The notes beneath the pieces were generated by a model. It saw only the letters and a program-made list of their open reading frames with translations, was not told the DNA's origin and did not search any database. This document shows, piece after piece, positions 36,691-45,888 of a DNA stretch of 64,000 nt. The stretch's first letter is position 1. Each line of letters begins with the position of its first letter. The position numbers were made by a program, and so were the translations under genes. This stretch comes from UBA1268 sp002694955 (GTDB lineage: Bacteria; Planctomycetota; Planctomycetia; Pirellulales; UBA1268): contig JALCBP010000007.1 of NCBI GenBank assembly GCA_028066355.1, positions 1 through 64,000 of the forward strand, in the 5' to 3' direction.

Positions 36691-37317
36691 TTATCCTGCA
36701 TAGGTTTTTATTCGAGACTGTCTTTCATAATGGTCATAAAGTTCAAAAAATGCCTCTCTGAAATTCCCGGAATTTCGCTGAAGAACATCGTGAAGCATTG
36801 CTCGACTAAATTTAATGTTCTTTGATCTCGACGATTTAGCCATAAGCTTATGAACTAGCTGGTGAAATGTTTTGGCGTCTGCTTCCATATGCAGGAGAAC
36901 AGGCCAACGATTCCACCACGGCACCTCATGCACGGTTAGAATGACACAAACACCACGGAAGTCTGCAATTTGACATAGAAACCACCCGAGAAAACCAAGT
37001 AGTTCCCAACTATCTATCGCAACAAGGCTCTGTTTTGGGTGGATTGTGGAGAATAATCTTATAACCCCTATTACATCAAGCCAAGAACTGATCCGAAGAC
37101 AATGAACATTCAGCCCTTGCCTTTTTGCAATAGAAACAAGATGACTAAGTATGGTTGATTTCCCACTGCCATGCGGACCACAAATAATGGCACGATTGTC
37201 TATGCTGCAAAGCCTCAGAAGCAAAGAACTCAGAGATGTACTTGTCGACAACCAAGGTATTGCGCCTGGTCGGGTAAAACGTGTGGAAAATGGATTCTGG
37301 AAGACTAACGTACTCAT
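36691..37317 (-). CDS. Small P-loop ATPase of unknown function
   Basis: 208 residues with a clear Walker A, GPHGSGKST (47-55), and a Walker B-like strand LVAIDSWELL about 50 residues later that keeps the Asp but not an adjacent catalytic Glu. CVILTVHE could be a sensor-1 strand. The C-terminal third is helical and basic. No signal peptide or membrane helix. ATG directly abuts the TAA of the arrestin-like gene, so translation is coupled. Third gene of a tight unit with DUF3592-like and arrestin-like proteins. It could energise or regulate the membrane component; I do not recognise a characterised family. Confidence 0.6.
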   Translation of the reverse strand: MSTLVFQNPFSTRFTRPGAIPWLSTSTSLSSLLLRLCSIDNRAIICGPHGSGKSTILSHLVSIAKRQGLNVHCLRISSWLDVIGVIRLFSTIHPKQSLVAIDSWELLGFLGWFLCQIADFRGVCVILTVHEVPWWNRWPVLLHMEADAKTFHQLVHKLMAKSSRSKNIKFSRAMLHDVLQRNSGNFREAFFELYDHYERQSRIKTYAG

Positions 37318-37809
37318 TTACTTATCGGCGTTGGCTGGTAGCCGGACTATCGGAACACTTCCTAGGAAAAAAATATGCTCCGAGACAAAATCTCGACCAC
37401 TTCGGAAAAAGATTCGAATACGGACACACCACCTTATTTTTACAATAATTCCCTCGTATGATAATGGACTCAGAGGAAGGTCTGCCGCAAGAGCTCCGGT
37501 CAAATGATCTGTGCTCAATGACACTGACGATGCTTGGCTGCCATCTTTTCGCTTCTCGAGTTGAATTCGTTCAAAGAAAACAACACCTAGATCTTCTTCA
37601 CCCTTTCCTTCTGTGTACCAGACGACCGATCGTTCAACAGCAGAAATACTCTGCGGGTCTATACCCTCTACGATGTAGTGTGCTCGAAGCTGATCACCAC
37701 CGCTATATTGAATATTCTCACGATTGAAGGTGACACTTATTTTTGGATTGAGTTGAGTACGATAGGAACCTGACGTGTTCTGGTCCATTGGTTTTGATTC
37801 TGTCAACAT
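37318..37809 (-). CDS. Arrestin-like beta-sandwich protein (uncharacterised)
   Basis: 163 residues, cytoplasmic by appearance. Alternating hydrophobic strands (ISVTFNRENIQYSGGDQLRAHYIVEG, abbreviated here to its pattern of two strands joined by a Gly-Gly turn), then RSVVWYTEGKGEEDLGVVFF and LPLSPLSYEGIIVKIRWCVRI. The pattern of a strand with VxWxTEGKG-D followed by LP-SPLSY-G-xxKIRW is what I associate with planctomycete proteins with an arrestin/Vps26-like fold; fold assignment is inference. ATG at 37809 preceded by GAGG. Abuts the P-loop ATPase gene and lies 21 bases after the DUF3592-like gene. Confidence 0.5.
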   Translation of the reverse strand: MLTESKPMDQNTSGSYRTQLNPKISVTFNRENIQYSGGDQLRAHYIVEGIDPQSISAVERSVVWYTEGKGEEDLGVVFFERIQLEKRKDGSQASSVSLSTDHLTGALAADLPLSPLSYEGIIVKIRWCVRIRIFFRSGRDFVSEHIFFLGSVPIVRLPANADK

Positions 37810-37830
37810 CACATTTTCCTCACATCCGTA

Positions 37831-39156
37831 TCAGGAGATTATCTTCTCCTCGCGGGCCGAGACATTCTCTGCCGGGAATACCACTACTGGAAAAACTCTT
37901 ACAAGTGCTGGCCAACGTTCCGGCATGCCCCGCAACACCAGTCTCCAACTCACGGTGTTATGGGTCGTAGAAAAAGAATGCATAGCGTCGGTCGGTAATT
38001 CTAATTGTACGTCTGCCTCAAATGGTGTACCTGGGAGTGGCTCGACATTGTTCCAGCGACGAATGAGTGACTGCCATACAACCTGACGTTCTGTTCTGAC
38101 GTCTGTACCTTGACGAAAAGTCGCTTGCTCTTCCAATTCTAGAAAAAGTTCTAACTTACGAAATGAAACTGAGCCGGCTTGTGACAAGAGAACTTGGTAT
38201 TGATTGCTAGGGCGCAACGGATGGCCCGAAATTTCGACGTGTGTCGGGCCAATCGCAGTAATGAAAATAAGTTGCCTAAAAAAAAAGGCTACTGAAGCCA
38301 CACCAACAATGATAAATGGGGCAAGAAGCCCAAGGAGCCACAAGTTTGCCTTGCCTCCAGCTATATCAAATCCAACATTCACTGCCAGCAGAATCACAAC
38401 AACATTCCACAGTCCCGAGAAAAGCCCCGCTCCTATCAAGGACCATGCCTCAGGACTCTCTGTCGGCAAACGAAACCGTAGCATTGTACCTGGTGAGTTG
38501 ACCAGATTATCGCAGGCAGGAATTGTTGGAAAACCAACTGTTTCGGGGAGTGGGCTGGCTAATGTTTCCAAAATCCTACCAAATTGGGCTGCTTGACGTT
38601 CCTCCGAACGTCCCCAAGATTTTAATGAGTGAAGCAATCCTGTTATGCCGAAAGCAACAAGTGCACCTGGCAGCAAAAGTGCTAATAGCCAAAGCCACCA
38701 GTTATAACCTTGCTTGAGTACAACTGTTTCGAAGTTTTCCGGGTCGTACCAGCAACGCAGTTGGCTACCGAGTTCCCAGTCGTCTAATTCATTAAGAGCA
38801 GATACTCTCGTCTCACTCGTTTCTGAAGAATGTACTGTATTCCAGGACTCAACCTTTTCTCCTTTAACTTCATACTGCACTAATAACGCGGGTCGCCATG
38901 AATACTTCGCTCCCCCAAATACATCTCGAAGCGTATGGCGCGCCAATCCCTTACCAATAATCCGGCCATCAACTTCTATAAACTGATTATTAATTCTCCA
39001 TTCGGGAACAGCGACTCCTGCGAGCATTAGCACGCCAATAGTGAGTCCGGCCATGAGCAAAACTGTGTGATAAATTCCCTCACCCAGTGAACCCCAGACT
39101 GGGAGGCCAGTACGACGATTTCCTCGTTTCTTATTAAAAAATGTAGGCAGCCTCAC
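37831..39156 (-). CDS. DUF3592-like membrane protein
   Basis: 441 residues with membrane helices near the N terminus (HTVLLMAGLTIGVLMLAGV), a DUF3592-type extracytoplasmic domain (GRIIGKGL...YSWRPALLVQYEVKGEKV...W, then GSQLRCWYDPENFETVVL), then helices WWLWLLALLLPGALVAFGI and further ones near residues 260-320. The C-terminal 120 residues are a beta-rich soluble domain (PGTPFEADVQLELP, NTVSWRLVLRGMPE) that resembles the arrestin-like neighbour. GTG at 39156 with GGAGA upstream is chosen over a TTG at 39195 that has no ribosome site. Function unknown; first gene of the three-gene unit. Confidence 0.6.
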   Translation of the reverse strand: MRLPTFFNKKRGNRRTGLPVWGSLGEGIYHTVLLMAGLTIGVLMLAGVAVPEWRINNQFIEVDGRIIGKGLARHTLRDVFGGAKYSWRPALLVQYEVKGEKVESWNTVHSSETSETRVSALNELDDWELGSQLRCWYDPENFETVVLKQGYNWWLWLLALLLPGALVAFGITGLLHSLKSWGRSEERQAAQFGRILETLASPLPETVGFPTIPACDNLVNSPGTMLRFRLPTESPEAWSLIGAGLFSGLWNVVVILLAVNVGFDIAGGKANLWLLGLLAPFIIVGVASVAFFFRQLIFITAIGPTHVEISGHPLRPSNQYQVLLSQAGSVSFRKLELFLELEEQATFRQGTDVRTERQVVWQSLIRRWNNVEPLPGTPFEADVQLELPTDAMHSFSTTHNTVSWRLVLRGMPERWPALVRVFPVVVFPAENVSAREEKIIS

Positions 39157-39309
39157 AACTATTTCTCCAGGCAGCCCAGAGGTTGACTCAAGCAAGCAAA
39201 AATTCTTTTCTTTTGCTGATTACGGAGGATTATCATCACAATCCTCCAGATGTAGTAGGAGTCAGACCGGGTCTCATAAACCGCGTCAACATTTCCGCCG
39301 AAAAACTGT

Positions 39310-39612
39310 TTAAAGTGTATTCGACACTGCTTTACTTCGAGTTACAACAATGTCATCACCCGATTGTTGTTTTCGAAAAAAACCAATCTTTTCAAGTGCC
39401 TTATAGACTTCTTCGAGAGTCTTTTCGCCGAAATTGGAAATACTTAACAAATCGGAGCGAGTACAGTTCAAAAGATCATGGACCGTGAAAATACCTTTTT
39501 CTTCAAGGCAATTTGTTGTCCGAACAGACAGTCCGATTTCAGCAGTGCTCATCTCTAACTTTTCAGAAAGTTCGTCTGATTTGGTCAAGCTTTTATATGG
39601 AATACGTGGCAT
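39310..39612 (-). CDS. Stand-alone RNA polymerase alpha-CTD-like protein
   Basis: A 100-residue protein that is almost only an alpha-subunit C-terminal domain. Aligned by eye to E. coli alpha-CTD, IGLSVRTTNCLEEKG matches the helix with R265, N268 and C269, and ISNFGEKTLEEV matches the NLGKKSL loop; the DNA-contacting residues correspond to Arg31, Asn34, Gly62, Lys64 and Thr65. No alpha N-terminal domain or linker is present. ATG at 39612 has GGAGGGA upstream; a longer frame to 39672 lacks similarity. It lies upstream of the DUF3592 unit on the same strand with a 153-base gap. It may bind UP-element-like DNA or compete with alpha. Confidence 0.82.
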   Translation of the reverse strand: MPRIPYKSLTKSDELSEKLEMSTAEIGLSVRTTNCLEEKGIFTVHDLLNCTRSDLLSISNFGEKTLEEVYKALEKIGFFRKQQSGDDIVVTRSKAVSNTL

Positions 39613-39877
39613 GGGGTCCCTCCCGTGCAAAATAAGTTTTTGTGACTTAAGCCTAGTAAAATTTTTACCCAAAGGTCCATTTAGGGTTTTTGAAACGTTA
39701 GCCTACATTCTAACGCACCAACGGTATGTAAAAAGATTTTATCTTTCCAACAAATAATCGGTCCACTGAATATACTCAAAATAAATCTGTTTCGACTACT
39801 GCTCAGGTGCTGTGAAGTCAATTTCTTTGCGCCAGCGTGCTTAAAATTCCTACCAAAACCATTTTTAACGGGCAGCG

Positions 39878-42316
39878 ATGCCACGCAAACTACAAATTTC
39901 ACTAGATTCTCTCAATCTGAGCCAACAAAAAGCTGCAAGGCACGTACATGGGCCACTTCTTGTTCTAGCGGGCCCAGGTAGTGGAAAAACTCGTGTTGTT
40001 ACCCATCGGATAGCTCATCTCATCACACAAGGCATTCCAGCTCACCAAATCGTTGCTCTGACATTCACAAATAAAGCAGCTGATGAAATGCGAAAGCGTG
40101 TTACCGACTTGGTTGGTCCACAACCGATTGAAATGGGAACATTTCATCGCTTTGCTGCCCGTTTATTGAGAAAACATGCTCGTCTTTGCGGGCTTACAAG
40201 TGATTACTCGATTCTTGATCCCGATGATTCGCACGCCGTACTCAAGCGGGCAACGAAAAAACTAGGGCTTTCGTTGAAACATACTCCAATAGGCAAATTA
40301 GCGAATACGATTAGCCGAGCAAAAAACGATCTTGTTACTCCAGAAGAATTTCAACCTCGCTGGGGTCGTCCAGCTGATGATATTGTCGTCAAAGTATGGC
40401 CGGCCTACCAAGAAATGCTGCTTGACTCGAATTCAGTCGACTTTGATGATTTATTGGTTCACACTGCACGATTATTGCTGAACAACCCAGATTTGCGACG
40501 TCAACTTGATGCCCACCATCGTTGGATCTTGGTAGATGAATACCAAGATACGAATGCCGTACAATATTGCATTCTTCGAGGTCTTTCGCTCGACCATCAA
40601 CACCTCGCTGTCACCGGTGATCCTGACCAAGCCATCTATGGATGGCGCGGTGCGAGTATTCGAAACATACTTGAATTTGAGCGCGACTACGCGGATGCTC
40701 GTGTCGTTACGCTTGAGCAGAACTATCGAAGTACTGCTAACATTCTTGGTACTGCTGATCGAGTCATTGCAAACAACAGCAATCGGAAGCAAAAGCAACT
40801 CAAAACTGATGCTGCTGAAGGAGAACCTGTTCGGGTTTTCCTTGATAGTACTAGCCGTGACGAAGCTGAACGTATCGCAACTGAGATAGCTGAATCCATT
40901 CAAACCAAAAAATATCAGCCCAGAGATTTTTGCATTCTTTTCAGAACAAATGCACTTTCACGTTCCCTCGAAGTTGCGTTACGAAATCGAAACGTCCCGT
41001 ATCAGCTCGTTCGCGGCCTCGAGTTCTTCAAAAGAAGAGAAGTGCGAGACATCGTAGCCTGGCTCAGACTTCTCAGAAACCCGCGTGACGATGAGGCCTT
41101 CTTGCGGATTGTTAATGTGCCACCAAGGGGTATTGGAAAACAGTCTTTAGATCGTCTTGCCGCATGGGCAGAACAACAACACATGTCTCTTCTGGACGCT
41201 ACGAATCATGCAGCCGAGGTACCCGCACTCACTCGCCGGGCTATTGGAGCGTATGAAAAATTTGGGGTGCTCTTTCACCGGATACAGCAGGTACAGCAAC
41301 AGTTGCACGGCGCTGTAGCACCTCTTGTAGAGGCAACTCTTGAACAAACTGGTTACCGTGATTTACTCGCTTCTGAAAAAGACGAAGAAGGAGATGAGCG
41401 GCTAGCCAATGTGGAAGAACTTATCACTGCGGCAAGGCAGGTTGATGAATCGTTTGAAGCCAAAATGCCAGATGATGATCCACTCAGTCAGTTTCTCGAG
41501 CAGACCGCCCTCGTTGCGGACACCGACATCTGGGATCCAACTGGAAATCAGGTTGCGCTGATGACTTTTCATGCATGTAAAGGGCTCGAGTTTCCGGTTG
41601 TTTACATGATCGCCCTTGAAGATGGAATTCTCCCTCATGAAAGAAGTCTCGATGACAATGATCAACTGGAGGAAGAAAGGCGACTTGTATTTGTTGGGAT
41701 CACTCGTGGACAACAAGAAGTTCACGTGAGTGCATCAAGAATTCGAGACTACCGCGGTAATAAAAGAATCTCAGCACCGAGTGTCTTCCTAACCGAGATG
41801 CTGGGAAAGGAGTCGTACTTAGCCGGACCGGAAGCCCCAGCACTCAACGAGATGCCGTCCGACGAACACAACCAAGATGAAGGATTTTCAACTGACGCAT
41901 TCGCTGACTACTTTTCGAAAGACGCGGGAACGAACTCCGAAAATCAACTGAATGAGGAAGACTTCTCAGGCACAACTAACGCTCAAACACGACCTGATGG
42001 ACTCGTTCTTGAAATTGATTCTGGTTTTGTTCAAGAGTTAGAACCCAACAGAAAACTGACAAAAAAAGAGGTGAAACGAGTGGCACCTGACCTGCATGAA
42101 TCACCAGCAATTCAAACAGCAAATGAACTCAATAAAAAAATTAAAACTGATATCACGTTCGATGTCGGAGAACGGGTATTTCACGAAGAGTACGGCGAAG
42201 GCGTTCTTGAAAAAATTGGTGGCACAGGACACAAGTCTATTGGGACTGTACGATTCGAGGGTGCAGATAGAACAAGAAGATTTGTCCTTACACACGGCGC
42301 ACTAAAGAAGATATAA
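39878..42316 (+). CDS. pcrA: UvrD/PcrA-type superfamily 1 DNA helicase
   Basis: 3'-5' DNA helicase for nucleotide excision repair, replication restart and removal of RNA polymerase or recombinase from DNA. 812 residues with the SF1 motifs: LAGPGSGKT (31-38), DEYQDTN, GDPDQAIYGWRGA, QNYRST, TFHACKGLEFPVVY and VGITRGQQEVHVS (normally TRA, here TRG). The C-terminal end FDVGERVFHEEYGEGV is the Tudor-like module that binds RNA polymerase in PcrA/UvrD. Between them is a Glu/Asp-rich linker of about 110 residues. Monocistronic by context. Confidence 0.93.
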   Translation: MPRKLQISLDSLNLSQQKAARHVHGPLLVLAGPGSGKTRVVTHRIAHLITQGIPAHQIVALTFTNKAADEMRKRVTDLVGPQPIEMGTFHRFAARLLRKHARLCGLTSDYSILDPDDSHAVLKRATKKLGLSLKHTPIGKLANTISRAKNDLVTPEEFQPRWGRPADDIVVKVWPAYQEMLLDSNSVDFDDLLVHTARLLLNNPDLRRQLDAHHRWILVDEYQDTNAVQYCILRGLSLDHQHLAVTGDPDQAIYGWRGASIRNILEFERDYADARVVTLEQNYRSTANILGTADRVIANNSNRKQKQLKTDAAEGEPVRVFLDSTSRDEAERIATEIAESIQTKKYQPRDFCILFRTNALSRSLEVALRNRNVPYQLVRGLEFFKRREVRDIVAWLRLLRNPRDDEAFLRIVNVPPRGIGKQSLDRLAAWAEQQHMSLLDATNHAAEVPALTRRAIGAYEKFGVLFHRIQQVQQQLHGAVAPLVEATLEQTGYRDLLASEKDEEGDERLANVEELITAARQVDESFEAKMPDDDPLSQFLEQTALVADTDIWDPTGNQVALMTFHACKGLEFPVVYMIALEDGILPHERSLDDNDQLEEERRLVFVGITRGQQEVHVSASRIRDYRGNKRISAPSVFLTEMLGKESYLAGPEAPALNEMPSDEHNQDEGFSTDAFADYFSKDAGTNSENQLNEEDFSGTTNAQTRPDGLVLEIDSGFVQELEPNRKLTKKEVKRVAPDLHESPAIQTANELNKKIKTDITFDVGERVFHEEYGEGVLEKIGGTGHKSIGTVRFEGADRTRRFVLTHGALKKI

Positions 42317-42870
42317 CAATCCCACACAGCTGAACATCCTGCTGTCGAATAAATCTTGTTGAAATTTCCAACCAATGATCCAAAAACTAAAAGCAATCTG
42401 TCACGATTACTGTTGCTATCATCGACTATACTTGAAATGAGCAACAATAGTGAGCACAGGTAATTCCTTATGTTCTTTTCATCGAAGTTCACACGCGCCC
42501 TCCGTTAAATCCTCTACATATGAGATGAATATTCACCAAACATTTTCAATACGGACAGCACAAACCACCAGTTCCAAAACATTTTAAGAAAATACGGTGG
42601 GTCAGACTCACGAAGTTCTAGATTAATTCAAAAACTGAAAATGCTACAATGATGAAGCAATTTGATCCGTCAGATAAATGTTTTTTCATTACAAAATTAC
42701 ACCCGATGGGTTTTGTTTGAAAAATAGGTAGCGAATCGTAACAACTTTTCAGATCGACTCGACATAATCACGCATTTATAGTACTACCGTCTTGTGTTGG
42801 AGTTTCTTTTTTAGTTCGGTCCACTGTTACACTGCACCATCTCGCTCACAACCTTCAATTTTCAAATCTG
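42317..42870. other. Intergenic region, 554 bases
   Basis: No open frame with protein-like composition, no tRNA-like fold and no strong hairpin seen. A/T-rich, ends immediately before the ATG of the flippase-like gene. The longest silent stretch of the window; I see nothing supportable in it. Confidence 0.5.
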
Positions 42871-43902
42871 ATGTCGACGACTGTAAAACATAGCTCTCCG
42901 TCGACTGAAAAAACGGATGATGCTATCAATCATTCGAGAAATAAAAGCAGACGAAAGATGTGGCTGAGCCTGACTTTTCGTGTGCTTGCGACATTTGCAT
43001 TAGCGGCCTTCGTTCTACAGCGTATTGAATGGGATTCACTTGTCCATATCCTAAACGCTCTTCAATGGAAGTGGTTTATCGCTGGTCAAACAATTGCAAT
43101 TACAATTCAAGTCGTTGCTGGCATTCGCTGGTCGGCACTTGCCAAGCCGATTGGATTCCTTCATTCTACGAGCTTTTTCATATGGCGTTTTTTCGAAGGC
43201 GTCTTTTTTAATCTTTGCCTTCCATCTTCAATCGGTGGTGACATTGTGAAGGCGTACAGGCTATCGGATACGAATAGAGGTCGCCTTCTTGCGGGGTGCA
43301 CCATACTGGCCGATCGCCTAACCGGAGTCTCGGCACTGGGAATATTAGCGGGATCTGCACTGCTGTCACTTAAGTTTAATCTTTCGTTATCTTCTACAGT
43401 TGCTGTGGCCTCTGTTCTGCTTGCCTGTGTACTTCTTGGTTTTCGATTGACTATTGGCAATCTAGATCACTTTCTTGATTTACTTCCAACAACTCATCGG
43501 CTTCGTCAATTTCTCGCACAACTTCTGCCGTATCAGGTCCGCCCAAGCCTTATGGGAAAGGCTGTGGCCTGGAGTCTTATCGTACAAGTCGGTGCATCGC
43601 TTTCGGTGGGATTAATGGCCCGTGGTGTCGGCGTAGCGCTCGAGTGGATTACCTGGTTTTCTGTTGTTCCGTTAATTGCTTTAGCTATTGTCTTGCCAAT
43701 AAGCATTAACGGTGTTGGCATTCGCGAAGGAGGTATGGTTTTCCTACTTGGCCAATGGGGAGTTGCTGAAGAAAAAGCCGTCGCTGTAGGACTTCTTTGG
43801 TTTTTTGCAACAATCGTGACTGGGCTTTTTGGTGGAGTTCTTTTTTTAATAGACCGCCAGTCAACAAAAAGCGTTCTGGCAGATACAACCTCAAGATCTT
43901 AG
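42871..43902 (+). CDS. Flippase-like integral membrane protein (UPF0104/LPG synthase TM family)
   Basis: 343 residues with about eight membrane helices and the pattern of the lysylphosphatidylglycerol-synthase transmembrane/AglD family: RVLATFALAAFVLQRIEW, WKWFIAGQTIAI, then FFEGVFFNLCLPSSIGGDIVKAYRL, ADRLTGVSAL, and PISINGVGIREGGMVFLLG, the last being the family's most conserved element (N-G-x-G-x-R-E). No soluble aminoacyl-transfer domain. Likely moves a lipid or lipid-linked sugar. Its 3' end overlaps the convergent Nudix gene by 12 bases. Confidence 0.82.
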   Translation: MSTTVKHSSPSTEKTDDAINHSRNKSRRKMWLSLTFRVLATFALAAFVLQRIEWDSLVHILNALQWKWFIAGQTIAITIQVVAGIRWSALAKPIGFLHSTSFFIWRFFEGVFFNLCLPSSIGGDIVKAYRLSDTNRGRLLAGCTILADRLTGVSALGILAGSALLSLKFNLSLSSTVAVASVLLACVLLGFRLTIGNLDHFLDLLPTTHRLRQFLAQLLPYQVRPSLMGKAVAWSLIVQVGASLSVGLMARGVGVALEWITWFSVVPLIALAIVLPISINGVGIREGGMVFLLGQWGVAEEKAVAVGLLWFFATIVTGLFGGVLFLIDRQSTKSVLADTTSRS

Positions 43903-44430
43903 CCAGTTATCGGTGAGGAATATTGCTGCTACCGTCTTTGCATCCTCAATCAAGCCACTGCTACACATCGCTACCGCTTCACTCCATTGTACAACTCTTG
44001 GCTCAATACTTTCATTGGGCTCGAGCGCCTGAATTCCGCTTCGCAACCCTTTTGCCACAAAGAGATGCATTTTTTCATGTAAAATACCAGGAGACATCCA
44101 GAGTTCACCAAGGCTTTGTAGAGTGTCTGCCTGATAGCCTGTCTCTTCACGAAGTTCCCGACTTGCTGCATCATGCAATGATTCAACACGATCAAGGGTG
44201 CCAGCAGGAATTTCAATGAGAGTCCTTCCAACCGCCGCACGAAATACATTTATTAGACAAACCCGTTCGTCATCGACAAACGGCACGATACCCACACTTC
44301 CAGGGTGTTCAATAACATCTTTTGATCGAGAGCCTCCGTCACGACATTTTTCTACAATTCTTACAACACGGAAGCGATCTGACTCAAGAAGTTCGTCTCC
44401 TCCGAGTTTCTTAATTTTATATTTATCCAT
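43891..44430 (-). CDS. Nudix hydrolase, ADP-ribose pyrophosphatase-like
   Basis: 179 residues. Complete Nudix box at 77-99: Gly77, Glu83 and the RELREETGY ending, with all acidic metal ligands. LIEIPAGTLD just before it is typical for NudF/ADP-ribose pyrophosphatases, as is SPGILHEKMHLFVAKGL after it. Cytoplasmic housecleaning or NAD-metabolite turnover is likely. YgfZ precedes it by 6 bases on the same strand, so the two form an operon. Confidence 0.87.
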   Translation of the reverse strand: MDKYKIKKLGGDELLESDRFRVVRIVEKCRDGGSRSKDVIEHPGSVGIVPFVDDERVCLINVFRAAVGRTLIEIPAGTLDRVESLHDAASRELREETGYQADTLQSLGELWMSPGILHEKMHLFVAKGLRSGIQALEPNESIEPRVVQWSEAVAMCSSGLIEDAKTVAAIFLTDNWLRS

Positions 44431-44436
44431 ACAACC

Positions 44437-45429
44437 TTATGTCCTTAGTTTGTCGAGAAGTGGGGCAGAGACTACCCTTGCGGCTCTATCACCCACAGTA
44501 AGAATTGCATCTTGCTGTATTGACTTGAGTGGAACAATTGCCATTGCCAGTGACACTCCTCGTTTTTCTAAGTACCCCACTGACGTAACCTGAGAAATCA
44601 CCTTATTGTTACTCACTACATTATCGCCAACTAATAGTGAATCACCTTGTTCAACTTCGACCACCGTAAGTCTTCTATTCACGTGTCCAAGTGCATCAAG
44701 CCGAGCAACTGTTTCCTGCCCTAAATAGCATCCTTTCGTTAGACTGACTGTCCGATCATTAAGACCAATTTCTTGGGGTAATGTTTTCTCTGGTATGTCA
44801 TTCACCGAAGGCCATCCCTGTTGTAGTCGTAGATACGTAATCATCTCGTCAGGACTATTCTGCAACCCGGCGGCCAGAAGAGAAGAGTGCAGGACATCTT
44901 TGCGCTCATAAGGTACTGTGATTAAAAAACAGTCTGATGAAATCCAATCAACCGGCATCAACTGTGCTGAAGTCGACCGCGTTGAAAAGTGATTGGCACC
45001 ATCCCTTGCTTGAATTTGCTGGTATCGATTTACTGGCACTGACACATCGAAATAATTATAAAGCCAGGTTCTTCCCTCACTACCAGACACCAAGACTGAG
45101 TAAAGTTCTTCCTGAGTTTGATAAATAGTGAGATCTTCGCGAATATGATAGCGACTGAGATGTGCAACTAGCCCATGACCACGGCCCCTTGCAACCCGAA
45201 TAAGGAGACCGTCATCACTTCGCATTAGAACAGCAATTTCAAGAATCCATCCACGCGCATCACAAAAGAAACCATCGCAACCCTGATCCTTTTGCAAGCC
45301 TTTGATATTTGCGGTTGTAAAATTACTGACGAACTGAGTAGCGTCTGGACCCCTGACAACGACCTCATCAAACTGGAATAGGTCTGATACGTAGCACGCT
45401 TCTGACAAGTCCTTTTGAATTACCGGCAT
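44437..45429 (-). CDS. ygfZ: YgfZ/GcvT-like folate-binding protein
   Basis: Folate-binding protein that supports assembly or repair of certain Fe-S enzymes (such as MiaB). 330 residues in the GcvT-like fold with the diagnostic KGCYLGQETVARLDALG motif, whose Cys is the conserved YgfZ residue. There is no complete aminomethyltransferase signature, so it is not GcvT. ATG at 45429 has GAGAAGG upstream and is preferred to an earlier in-frame start. First gene of the pair with the Nudix hydrolase. Confidence 0.9.
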   Translation of the reverse strand: MPVIQKDLSEACYVSDLFQFDEVVVRGPDATQFVSNFTTANIKGLQKDQGCDGFFCDARGWILEIAVLMRSDDGLLIRVARGRGHGLVAHLSRYHIREDLTIYQTQEELYSVLVSGSEGRTWLYNYFDVSVPVNRYQQIQARDGANHFSTRSTSAQLMPVDWISSDCFLITVPYERKDVLHSSLLAAGLQNSPDEMITYLRLQQGWPSVNDIPEKTLPQEIGLNDRTVSLTKGCYLGQETVARLDALGHVNRRLTVVEVEQGDSLLVGDNVVSNNKVISQVTSVGYLEKRGVSLAMAIVPLKSIQQDAILTVGDRAARVVSAPLLDKLRT

Positions 45430-45888
45430 AACCCTTCTCCATAAGGATTTGTGAATCAAGAAAATAAAAATGAACTTATTTTTGAATAAAATATCACGGT
45501 TTGCTTGGCCAAAAATTCAAAAAACATCGCATGATAAGAAAGATGCATTTTTTTGCGAACGTTGTTGGCAACTCCTGCGTACTACAGGGGTAACGGTGAT
45601 GATTGATTAATTTTCGCTAACTAGTGCAGGCTGAAATCAAGAATTCTTGTTCAGTTCCTTGCTTTTAGCGAGATGGGCGGTATTATTCACCCAGCCGGAC
45701 GTGCGGGCAAGGCACAGTCCGATCTGGTGAGCAAAAACGGCACAATCTCTCTTCTCGCTCACGGGCTGTAGGTAATTACACCTTTCGGCTTCAACTTTTG
45801 TAGGTGAGCTGGAAGCGAAGGCTTGTCGTTCCACCTGGAACAATCTCATCGTAGAGTTTTCGGATTTGCTCACGAGAAGGAGAATGCG
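45430..45888 (+). other. Long leader/intergenic region with predicted RNA structure
   Basis: 459 bases between divergent genes. ACTCCTG/CAGGGGT form a 7-pair stem with a 7-base loop at 45571-45591. Further on, ACAGTCC (45714-45720) and GTGAGC (45727-45732) pair with GCTCAC (45757-45762) and GGGCTGT (45763-45769), an interrupted 13-pair hairpin. The stretch 45650-45790 is notably richer in G and C than its surroundings. It could be a structured 5' leader of the XRE-like gene or an independent small RNA; it matches no RNA family I can recall. Confidence 0.4.

Noticed and set aside
42317..42870. Hidden small gene or RNA in the 554-base gap
   Set aside because: No frame with plausible composition and no convincing stem; kept only as empty intergenic region.
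45430..45888. 6S RNA, SRP RNA or RNase P RNA
   Set aside because: Structured region seen, but none of the conserved cores of these RNAs is present.
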